Below are positions 1-5,480 of a stretch of DNA of 7,613 bases, piece by piece. Position 1 is the first letter of the stretch. Each line of letters starts with the position of its first letter. The notes beneath the pieces are model-generated. The model was not told the DNA's origin, did not search any database, and saw nothing but the letters and a program-made list of their open reading frames with translations. Origin of the DNA: a bacterium (GTDB lineage: Bacteria > Vulcanimicrobiota > Vulcanimicrobiia > Vulcanimicrobiales > SCRA01); contig JAGWST010000283.1 in NCBI GenBank assembly GCA_028869325.1, positions 1 to 7,613 on the forward strand. Reading direction: 5' to 3'. A program made the position numbers and the translations under genes.

Positions 1-305
1 ACCTCGGCGCGCACGGCGTCCGGGTAACGTTGTACGGCACGCCCCACGCAGAAGAAGGTGGCCACGGCGCCGTGCGCGTGCAGCCAGCCGACGATCTCGC
101 CGGTGTACGGCGGGTTGGGCCCGTCGTCGAATGTGAGCGCTACCACCTTCTGCCGTTCGGGCTCGCTGGTCACCGCGCGCCCGAAGACGCCGAAGCTCGG
201 TGTCTCCGAAGCCAGCCAGAAGCCATAGATGAAGATGGCCAGGACGATTCCGACGAGGATCGCTCGCAGGGCGTCCTGACCGTGCTCTTTGGACACGACA
301 GGCAT
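1..305 (-). CDS. Membrane-anchored polysaccharide deacetylase (NodB domain), 3' end outside window
   Basis: Reading the minus strand from an ATG at 305 gives 101 codons that run off the left edge. Residues about 15-33 form a hydrophobic segment (ILVGIVLAIFIYGFW) with no obvious cleavage site, so a signal anchor is likely. Residues 58-62 are TFDDG, the first NodB motif, whose aspartates serve as catalytic base and metal ligand in the family. GPNPPYTGEIVGWL and ATFFCVGR follow, as is typical of these enzymes. The metal-binding HxxxH motif lies outside the window. The family removes N- or O-acetyl groups from cell-wall or exported polysaccharides. It is the fourth gene of the sigma-factor operon, 43 nt after the RseB-like gene, which suggests an envelope-remodelling output of that stress response. 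A GTG at 296 is an alternative in-frame start. Confidence 0.85.
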   Translation of the reverse strand, partial: MPVVSKEHGQDALRAILVGIVLAIFIYGFWLASETPSFGVFGRAVTSEPERQKVVALTFDDGPNPPYTGEIVGWLHAHGAVATFFCVGRAVQRYPDAVRAE

Positions 306-348
306 TGGTACGCCTTCGCGCCCAGCCTCCCTTGTATCGCCGCGTGTG

Positions 349-1449
349 TTACGGGACGACCGAGGCGGCGATGCGCTCCAGCTCGCGCAAGGGAAGGTCG
401 CCGACCAGGGTCAGGTTGAGGTTGCGCTCGCGCCAGGCGAGCAAGACGTTGGGCTCATCCTCCACGTACTTCGCGCCATGTCCCTGCACCGTTGCGTCCC
501 GTGCTTGCAGCCCCGCGAAGTTGGCGCCGCCTTGCGGATTTGCGTTCTCGAAGAGCGAGAGGCTGCGCAGGCCGTCCGAGTAGAGCAGATGCAAGCTGCG
601 GACGCCCTTGATGGTGGTGACGTCGCCGCTTACGAGCGCGAATCCCTCGGGCAAATAGCGTGGTCCCGAGGCGCTGAAGCCCGCCTCGCGGAGCACGTGC
701 TCGACGTTGCTCGACGGCGCGCCGAAGCTGCGCCCCTGCACCGTCTTGAAGCCGAGGGGCACCGCCGGTTGAAAGAGCGCGTCGGGGACGCTGCGGTAGG
801 CGAGTTGCTGGTAGCGTGAGCTGAATGCGACCGAGCCGTTGGCGTAGTAGCGCTCCTTGGCCAACATCAGCGAGGTCCGCGCATCGATCCAGATGCGCTG
901 CAGGCGTGCGCCCGTGTAGCGATTGACCAACGAGAGCGTGTGAGCGTGACGACCCGCAACCTCGTCGTCGGCGCCGGGAACCGCACGGTAGTTCGTCGTC
1001 AGGAGGCCGAAGTTGGAGGCGTCGGCGATGTCGTCTTCGTCGGCGGTGGGGTAGTGCGAGATCGTGACCGTCTCCGCGTGCATGTCGAAGGCGTAGCTCG
1101 TCGAGCCGCGCTCGATCACATAGTTGCCGTAGACGGGCGAGGGCGCGATATACCAGGTCCGCGTGAGATCCGGCGCGCGGTGGTCGACGGCCATCTCCAG
1201 CGCGCGCGTGCCGTCGGCTCCCCAGGCGATGGTCGAGATCCGGCCGACGTAGGAGAGCCGCCGCGGTGCCTGCACGGCGTCCGAGAGCATGCGCGCGGCG
1301 GCCGGATCGGTCGTGGGCTCCACGAATGGGACGCCGCCGCCGGGAGCCCGAGTGGGGATGGGCGTCGCGCCCGGAGCGCGCGCGAGCGAGACCGCAAAGG
1401 CCGCCGCGAAGATCAGGAGTGGAAGTGAGACGGCGCGCAGGAGCCGCAC
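349..1449 (-). CDS. Exported RseB/MucB-like regulator of the anti-sigma factor
   Basis: The protein has 366 residues and starts at GTG 1449. Residues 1-25 look like a signal peptide (LPLLIFAAAFAVSLARA), followed by a Pro/Gly-rich linker. Residues about 55-225 fit the N-terminal LolA-like domain of RseB/MucB. Residues 265-362 fit the RseB C-terminal domain, with YLPEGFALVSGD and LLYSDGLRSLSLFE matching the LPxGF and YSDGL landmarks. In E. coli, RseB binds the periplasmic part of RseA and shields it from proteolysis until it senses lipid or LPS signals. A similar role here is inferred from the domains and from the position directly after the anti-sigma gene. Only 5 nt separate the two genes and no well-spaced ribosome binding site is visible, so translation is probably coupled. 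An outer-membrane lipoprotein-sorting-like protein is the alternative, but the C-terminal motifs argue for RseB. Confidence 0.82.
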   Translation of the reverse strand: MRLLRAVSLPLLIFAAAFAVSLARAPGATPIPTRAPGGGVPFVEPTTDPAAARMLSDAVQAPRRLSYVGRISTIAWGADGTRALEMAVDHRAPDLTRTWYIAPSPVYGNYVIERGSTSYAFDMHAETVTISHYPTADEDDIADASNFGLLTTNYRAVPGADDEVAGRHAHTLSLVNRYTGARLQRIWIDARTSLMLAKERYYANGSVAFSSRYQQLAYRSVPDALFQPAVPLGFKTVQGRSFGAPSSNVEHVLREAGFSASGPRYLPEGFALVSGDVTTIKGVRSLHLLYSDGLRSLSLFENANPQGGANFAGLQARDATVQGHGAKYVEDEPNVLLAWRERNLNLTLVGDLPLRELERIAASVVP

Positions 1450-1454
1450 GGCCC

Positions 1455-2015
1455 CTACGAGCCCGATCCGGCGCGGCTCAGCAGCGGAGCCATCTCGCCG
1501 AGATAGGCGTCGCTCGCGTTGACGAAGGCAGGATCGATGTGTGGCCGCTTCGCCGCCGCGCCGTCCAGGAAGGCGATGGGGCCGCTGCGCTCGCCGGGGA
1601 TCGAGAGCGCCCGCACGGCGTGAGCCTGCAAGTAGTAGCTCGCGTCGATGGAGGCCGTCTCGGGGGCGCTAGGGCGCAGGGCGTTACCGGTCAGCCAGAT
1701 CGCGAGGGCCAGAACCGCGGCCGCGGGGATCGCCCAGGCGGCGCGCCGTGCGCCGAGCCAGAGCGCGATACCCGCCGGCTTCGGCTCCTGGCGCGTTGCC
1801 ATGCGGATGCGCGCCACCACCTCGCTAGGCAACTCCCGCGTCTGATCCTGCGCGGCACGCCGTAGCGCCTCGCCCAGCTCGAGTTCGGCGCGGTACTCCG
1901 CACGGCAGGAGTCGCAGCTCTCCAGATGCGTGAAGACCGCGGCGTCGGTCTCGGCGTCGAGCTCGCCGCGCAGATAGTCGATCAGGGTCGGGGTGTCGTA
2001 GTGGCCTTCCATCAT
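1455..2015 (-). CDS. Membrane-spanning zinc-finger (ZAS, zf-HC2 type) anti-sigma factor
   Basis: The protein has 186 residues. The cytoplasmic N-terminal domain carries H30-x3-C34-x2-C37 (HLESCDSC), the zinc-binding signature of ZAS anti-sigma factors that clamp ECF sigma factors. One hydrophobic segment, about residues 93-110 (AAWAIPAAAVLALAIWLTG), spans the membrane. Residues 113-186 would be extracytoplasmic and are the likely contact for the RseB-like partner. The start is the first of two tandem ATGs; GAAGAAG a few bases upstream is a modest ribosome binding site lying in the 15-nt gap after the sigma-factor stop. The gene lies between the sigma factor and the RseB-like gene. Whether it responds by regulated proteolysis, as RseA does, or by redox change at the zinc site cannot be told from sequence. 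Confidence 0.9.
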   Translation of the reverse strand: MMEGHYDTPTLIDYLRGELDAETDAAVFTHLESCDSCRAEYRAELELGEALRRAAQDQTRELPSEVVARIRMATRQEPKPAGIALWLGARRAAWAIPAAAVLALAIWLTGNALRPSAPETASIDASYYLQAHAVRALSIPGERSGPIAFLDGAAAKRPHIDPAFVNASDAYLGEMAPLLSRAGSGS

Positions 2016-2030
2016 GGTATCTTCTTCGGT

Positions 2031-2606
2031 TTATCGGTTCTCGTGATGCTGAGCTCTCAGGACCAGCCGCCGGAGTTGATTGCGCGCGCGGTGGAGGCGC
2101 GAGCGGACGGTACCAATGGAGCAGCCGGCGATCTGGGCGATCTCTTGGTAGCTCAATTCCTCGATATCGGCCAGAAGCACGACTTGGCGCTGATCCGGCG
2201 ACAATTGCGAGAGGGCAACCGAGAGTGGCTCGCTCAACTGCCCCTCGACGTAGGTTCCAATCGGGTCGACGGCTAGCGGCCGCCCGCCGCCGTACTCCTG
2301 CGGTGCATTGTCCTCCGGCAGCTCCTGGTGGAAGACCCCCTTGCGACGCCGCAGCTCGTCGCGATACAGGTTGGTGATGATGCGGTAGAGCCAGGAGAGG
2401 AACGAGGTGCCGGGCTGAAATGATCGCCAAGCGCGAAACACCCGGATGAATGCATCTTGCGTGAGGTCTCGCGCATCCGGCTCATTCCCGGTCAGGCGGT
2501 ACGCGAAGTTGTACGCCGCACGCCCGTATTCGGTCATCGCCCGCTCCAGGAAGGCCCGCTGCTCCTCGGTGGCCGGCTCGAGCGGTTTACGCGTTCGAGT
2601 GGTCAC
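2031..2606 (-). CDS. ECF-family RNA polymerase sigma factor (RpoE/SigW-like)
   Basis: The protein has 191 residues. Region 2 covers about 26-90 and contains YNFAYRLTGNEPDARDLTQ, DAFIRVFRAWRSF and SFLSWLYRIITNLYRD, the core-binding and -10 recognition segments. Region 4 covers about 125-183 and contains LSPDQRQVVLL and the helix-turn-helix LSYQEIAQIAGCSIGTVRSR, which reads the -35 element. No regions 1 or 3 are present, as expected for ECF sigmas. The chosen start is GTG 2606, because an in-frame stop lies a few codons upstream. Its only strong ribosome binding site is about 25 nt away and is better placed for a small leader frame that overlaps this GTG. An internal ATG at 2537 (residue 24), preceded by GGAG at good spacing, is an alternative start that would still keep region 2. 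The gene heads the operon with its anti-sigma factor and is probably autoregulated. Confidence 0.93.
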   Translation of the reverse strand: MTTRTRKPLEPATEEQRAFLERAMTEYGRAAYNFAYRLTGNEPDARDLTQDAFIRVFRAWRSFQPGTSFLSWLYRIITNLYRDELRRRKGVFHQELPEDNAPQEYGGGRPLAVDPIGTYVEGQLSEPLSVALSQLSPDQRQVVLLADIEELSYQEIAQIAGCSIGTVRSRLHRARNQLRRLVLRAQHHENR

Positions 2607-2626
2607 GCGCGCGGCGGCGCCCCCAT
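2603..2626 (-). CDS. Putative seven-codon leader peptide coupled to the sigma-factor start
   Basis: An ATG at 2626 preceded by GGAGGAG with 5 nt spacing opens a frame encoding MGAPPRA. Its TGA overlaps the sigma factor's GTG (shared GTGA), the geometry of translational coupling. It is too short to support by codon statistics, so expression is inferred only from the ribosome binding site and the overlap. Confidence 0.4.
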   Translation of the reverse strand: MGAPPRA

Positions 2627-2631
2627 CTGCT

Positions 2632-2638
2632 CTCCTCC
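2632..2638 (-). promoter_or_regulatory. Strong ribosome binding site ahead of the sigma-factor leader
   Basis: The minus strand reads GGAGGAG, a near-perfect Shine-Dalgarno match. It is 5 nt from the leader ATG at 2626 but about 25 nt from the sigma factor GTG at 2606, so it supports entry at the leader frame rather than directly at the GTG. Confidence 0.6.
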
Positions 2639-2647
2639 GTCATCTTC

Positions 2648-2677
2648 TATACGAATCTCTGCCCGCGGGCAGTTCCC
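2648..2677 (-). promoter_or_regulatory. Candidate ECF-type promoter for the sigma/anti-sigma operon
   Basis: The minus strand reads GGGAACT (2677-2671), then 17 nt, then CGTATA (2653-2648). The GGAAC-type -35 and CGTA-type -10 are the elements recognised by RpoE/SigW-like ECF sigmas, and the spacing is close to normal. Transcription would start just upstream of the GGAGGAG ribosome binding site, giving a short leader. The spacer contains the perfect 10-bp palindrome GCCCGCGGGC (2661-2670). Recognition by this operon's own sigma factor is inferred from the common autoregulation of the class. Confidence 0.5.
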
Positions 2678-2681
2678 TTTG

Positions 2682-2699
2682 TTCTCAGATTTTTCTCAG
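2682..2699. repeat. Tandem heptamer direct repeat upstream of the candidate ECF promoter
   Basis: TTCTCAG occurs at 2682-2688 and again at 2693-2699 with ATTT between, so the copies start 11 bp apart, one helical turn. They lie 4 bp upstream of the proposed -35 box. This 7-4-7 layout resembles sites of OmpR/PhoP-family response regulators, but two copies could arise by chance. Confidence 0.4.
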
Positions 2700-2770
2700 G
2701 TTTCGTTCAAAATACCGAACGACTTTCCGCATCCAATCAGGTCAGCAGATCGTCTTTAGGGGATGCCGGA

Positions 2771-2807
2771 GGACCCCGCCTTGGCCCCGCGAAGGGGGTC
2801 CGCCCCC
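2771..2807 (+). promoter_or_regulatory. Leader with mutually exclusive GC-rich hairpins
   Basis: GGACCCC (2771-2777) can pair with GGGGTCC (2795-2801). Alternatively, GGGGG (2794-2798) can pair with CCCCC (2803-2807) around a 4-nt loop. The two stems share bases and cannot form together. No T-run follows, so a simple terminator is unlikely. It lies in the presumed untranslated leader of the gene at 2855. Function is unknown, and GC-rich DNA makes chance pairing plausible. Confidence 0.25.
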
Positions 2808-2854
2808 GGCCGCCACCACGGCCCGAGCCGCCCTGACCAACGAGGAGAGAGCCC

Positions 2855-3406
2855 GTGATCGCCCAGCGCATGCAAACGGAGACGAATGACGCCGTCAATC
2901 TCATCGTCTCGCTGCTCGTGCGCTACCCGGAGATCTCGAGCGTCCACTCCAACCCCGCCGACGAGACGATCCGGCTCACCTTCGCCTTCTCGGTCGCCTT
3001 CGCCAAAGATGAGGCGCGTCATCTGGTCGACGAGGTCGTCGAGCACGCCGGCGCATACCACCACGTCGCCGGCTCGGCCCCGCTGGTCCTGGGCGCCGAC
3101 TGCGAAGTAGACCAGGGTGCAAGCTTCCTCCACGTCGATCGCGACCTCAAGAGCATCACCAAAGACGAGATCTCGCTGGTCGTCGAGCTCCTTACCCAGC
3201 GCTTCGGCGCCCAGTTGGTGAGCAACCCGGTGCCCGAGGAGTCCAGCGAGGAGGATGTCTCGGCGCAGGAGGAGATGGTCAACGTCGCTATCGACTCCAT
3301 GCGCGAAGGCGGCTCGCAGAAGAGCCTGGTCGGCTTCCGCGAGGAGCGCCGTGTGTTGATCTACTTTAAAAAGGCGGCCAAGAAGAAGAAGGCGGCCAAG
3401 AAATAG
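2855..3406 (+). CDS. Unrecognised 183-residue protein with lysine-rich C-terminal tail
   Basis: I do not recognise the family. The start is GTG 2855, fixed by GAGGAG at 2842-2847 with 7 nt spacing; an ATG at 2870 is less well placed. The protein looks soluble, with no signal peptide or membrane segment. Residues 10-37 and 102-130 resemble each other (T-x-D, then a helix with LIVSLL or LVVELL, ending in SNP), suggesting an internal duplication. Residues 127-140 are acidic (PEESSEEDVSAQEE). The C-terminus FKKAAKKKKAAKK is strongly basic and could bind nucleic acid, ribosomes or acidic membranes. It converges on cutA with 1 nt between stop codons and diverges from the sigma operon across 248 bp. 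Base composition and the good ribosome binding site support a real gene; its role is unknown. Confidence 0.85.
   Translation: MIAQRMQTETNDAVNLIVSLLVRYPEISSVHSNPADETIRLTFAFSVAFAKDEARHLVDEVVEHAGAYHHVAGSAPLVLGADCEVDQGASFLHVDRDLKSITKDEISLVVELLTQRFGAQLVSNPVPEESSEEDVSAQEEMVNVAIDSMREGGSQKSLVGFREERRVLIYFKKAAKKKKAAKK
3371..3402 (+). repeat. 14-bp direct repeat encoding the lysine-rich tail
   Basis: AAGGCGGCCAAGAA occurs at 3371-3384 and again at 3389-3402, separated by GAAG. It encodes the KAAKK units at the C-terminus of the upstream protein. Slippage or duplication could change tail length between strains. Confidence 0.7.
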
Positions 3407-3407
3407 C

Positions 3408-3737
3408 TCACCCCCGGGCGGGCGTGGTCGACTCCTCGATCCATGTCAGGTAGGGTGCGCTTCCGGCGGCGAGCGCCACGGCCACGATCTCTGGGGTCTC
3501 GTATGGATGCAGCGCGACGATCGCCGCCTCGACCTGGGCGTAGAGCGCGTCGCGTGTCTTGATCGCGCAGAGCCACTCGCTTGCCGACTCGATGCCGTCC
3601 CGCCAGCGATAGCTGCTGGAGATGGGGCCACTGATCTGCGCGCAGGCCGCCAGGCGGCGCTCGAGCAGCGTCTGAGCGATGCGCTCGGCATCCTCGCGCC
3701 GCTCCGTGGTGGTGGTCACCTGAATGTACCGCTCCAT
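3408..3737 (-). CDS. cutA: CutA1 divalent-cation tolerance protein
   Basis: The protein has 109 residues, the usual CutA1 length (E. coli about 112). Family landmarks in order are YIQVTTTTERREDAERIAQ, the LERRLAACAQI segment with its conserved cysteine at residue 32, SSYRWRDGIESASEWLCAIKT, then LHPYETPEIVAVAL (77-90) and APYLTWI. The HPYE box is the most characteristic feature. CutA1 proteins form ferredoxin-like trimers linked to copper or other divalent-metal tolerance in E. coli, though their biochemical role is unsettled. The start at ATG 3737 matches the family N-terminus. No good ribosome binding site is visible, and the start lies at the centre of an 18-bp palindrome. It is divergent from the ymdB-like gene, with 61 nt between starts. 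Confidence 0.95.
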   Translation of the reverse strand: MERYIQVTTTTERREDAERIAQTLLERRLAACAQISGPISSSYRWRDGIESASEWLCAIKTRDALYAQVEAAIVALHPYETPEIVAVALAAGSAPYLTWIEESTTPARG

Positions 3738-3745
3738 GGAGCGGT
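3728..3745. repeat. 18-bp perfect palindrome centred on the cutA start codon
   Basis: ACCGCTCCATGGAGCGGT equals its own reverse complement. In cutA mRNA it would form a 7-bp stem with CATG, containing the start codon, in the loop. As DNA it could be a dimeric repressor site between divergent genes. The right half codes for little else, but the left half encodes the first cutA codons. Confidence 0.6.
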
Positions 3746-3798
3746 CATTTCAGCGGCCCGCCCGCACCTCTCCCGCATGCGGCTCGTAGAGGACACGG

Positions 3799-4656
3799 AT
3801 GGCCGCAGGGCCGAAAGGGCGCGCCGCACCCTCGCACGCGGCGGTGTTTAGGAAGAAGGCTCCCATCCAGTCGTTCAATCTCTTGCTCGTCGGCGACGTC
3901 GTCGGCTCGCCCGGGCGAGAAACGCTCAAACGGTGTCTCCCAGAGTTACGTGAGCGCTTCGAGATCCATGCTTGCATCGCGAACGGTGAAAATATCGCCG
4001 GCGGATTCGGTCTCACCGTCTCCACGGTCGAAGAGGCCTTTGCAAGCGGCGTAGATTTCCTGACGTCGGGGAACCACGTCTGGGACAAGCGCGACTACCG
4101 CGATCAGCTCGCCGGCTCCGAGCGCATCATCCGCCCGGCGAACTACCCCGAAGGTGCCCCCGGAAACGGCTATGGGATCATCGAGGCGCACGGGCGACGC
4201 GTGGCCGTGGTCAACGTGATGGGGCGTGTCTTTATGCCGGACACCGACGATCCGTTTCGCATCGCGCGGCGCCTGGTCGAAGATCTTCGCCAGACCACGC
4301 CGATCATCGTCGTCGACGTCCACGCTGAGGCCACCAGCGAGAAGGTAGCGCTCGCCTTCCATCTGGACGGTCTCGCCAGCGCGGTCTTCGGCACGCATAC
4401 GCACGTGCAGACCGCCGATGAGCGCATCTTGGACGGAGGCACGGCCTTCATCACCGACGTCGGCATGTCGGGGCCCAGCGACTCGGTGATCGGGATGGAT
4501 AAGAAGATCGTGTTGGAGCGCTTCCTGATGGGAACCGGCGAGCGCTTTGCCGTCGCCAAGACCTCCCCGCGCCAGTTCTGCGCGCTGGTGGTCAACCTCG
4601 ACCCGGAGAGCGGCCGCGCCGTGGGCCTGCACCGCGTCTTTCAACGCTACGAATAG
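3799..4656 (+). CDS. ymdB: YmdB/TIGR00282-family metallophosphoesterase
   Basis: The protein has 285 residues from ATG 3799. The binuclear metal site of this calcineurin-like family is intact: D33 (GDVVG), E64-N65 (ANGENIAGG), N92-H93 (SGNHVWD), H175 (VDVHAEATSEK), and H200 and H202 (GTHTHVQTADERIL). The late ITDVGMSGP and DSVIGMDK segments are also typical. Bacillus YmdB has 2',3'-cyclic nucleotide phosphodiesterase activity and affects biofilm and motility decisions; members often sit near RNase Y genes. The first ATG has AGAGGA 5 nt upstream, but it adds about 25 residues before the family's usual start. A GTG at 3844, or a non-canonical ATC at 3865 behind AGGAAGAAGG, are alternatives. It is followed 14 nt later by a PHP phosphoesterase gene, probably co-transcribed. 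Confidence 0.93.
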   Translation: MAAGPKGRAAPSHAAVFRKKAPIQSFNLLLVGDVVGSPGRETLKRCLPELRERFEIHACIANGENIAGGFGLTVSTVEEAFASGVDFLTSGNHVWDKRDYRDQLAGSERIIRPANYPEGAPGNGYGIIEAHGRRVAVVNVMGRVFMPDTDDPFRIARRLVEDLRQTTPIIVVDVHAEATSEKVALAFHLDGLASAVFGTHTHVQTADERILDGGTAFITDVGMSGPSDSVIGMDKKIVLERFLMGTGERFAVAKTSPRQFCALVVNLDPESGRAVGLHRVFQRYE

Positions 4657-4670
4657 GAGCGCGCCGCGAG

Positions 4671-5480
4671 GTGATCGTCGACTTCCACACGCACACGCTT
4701 TGCAGCGACGGTACGCAGACGCCGGACGAGCTGCTGCGCCGCCTGGACGAACGCGGGGTGCAGCGCTTCGCCATCACCGACCACGATGCGCTGGATGCCT
4801 ACGCCGCGCTGGACCTGACGGCGCTACGCGACCGCGTGGTGACCGGCGTAGAGATCAACACGACCTACCGGCACAACGAGGTGCACATCCTGGGCTACGG
4901 CTTTCCGGTCGACTCGCCGGTGCTCCGCCCGGTGTTGGCCAACAACGCCTTCGAGCGCGAGCAACGGGTGCTGGAGATGATCGAGCGCCTGACCGCCGCC
5001 GGCTATCGGGTCACGATGGAGGAGGTGCGAGCCGAGAGCGCGCCGGGGAGCCCGCTGGGCCGCCCTCACGTGGCCCGCGCGTTGCTGCGTCAGGGCTTCG
5101 TCGACTCGATCGACGGCGCGTTTCGGAGCCTGCTCCGGCGCGGGGGCCCCGGCTACGTCCCTTCGACCTACATGCACCCGCACGAGGCCGTGCGCCTGGT
5201 GCGCGAGAGCGGCGGCGTGGCGGTCTTGGCGCACCCCGGCCGGCTGGACGACTACGGCATCATCGAGGATCTGGCGGGCGTCGGTCTGCAGGGCCTGGAG
5301 GTCTTCTACCCCAAGCACGATCCCAACGAGCGGGCGCACTTCCGCTCGCTCGCGCAGCGCTTCGACTTGGTGATGACGGGCGGATCGGATTTCCACGATC
5401 CCGGCTACAACCAGAACGGTGTCGGAATGGAGGTCGATCCGAGCGATCTGGCGGGCTTCTTCGCCCTGCTGGAGCGATGA
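4671..5480 (+). CDS. PHP-domain metal-dependent phosphoesterase (RNase AM/YciV-like)
   Basis: The protein has 269 residues from GTG 4671; AGGAG at 4655-4659 overlaps the upstream stop and is 11 nt away. The PHP metal ligands are in order: H6 and H8 (DFHTHT), D13, D37-H38 (ITDHD), E61 (GVEI), H72 (EVHILGY), H133 (GRPHVA), H188 (LAHPG), and D240 and H242 (GSDFHD). This arrangement and the insert between GYRVTMEEV and GRPHVARAL match the YciV/TrpH group. E. coli YciV (RNase AM) trims 5' ends of ribosomal RNA and hydrolyses 3',5'-nucleoside bisphosphates. The exact substrate here is inferred. It follows the ymdB-like gene in the same operon, consistent with a shared role in nucleotide or RNA phosphoester turnover. 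Its stop abuts the convergent cyclohydrolase gene with no gap. Confidence 0.93.
   Translation: MIVDFHTHTLCSDGTQTPDELLRRLDERGVQRFAITDHDALDAYAALDLTALRDRVVTGVEINTTYRHNEVHILGYGFPVDSPVLRPVLANNAFEREQRVLEMIERLTAAGYRVTMEEVRAESAPGSPLGRPHVARALLRQGFVDSIDGAFRSLLRRGGPGYVPSTYMHPHEAVRLVRESGGVAVLAHPGRLDDYGIIEDLAGVGLQGLEVFYPKHDPNERAHFRSLAQRFDLVMTGGSDFHDPGYNQNGVGMEVDPSDLAGFFALLER

Noticed and set aside
2713..2745. Possible ECF promoter (CGAAC ... GTC) for the gene at 2855
   Set aside because: The spacing of about 20 nt is too long and no convincing -10 element is present.
3404..3430. Bidirectional terminator between the convergent genes
   Set aside because: Only loose CCCGGG pairing inside the cutA 3' end was found, with no T-run on either strand.
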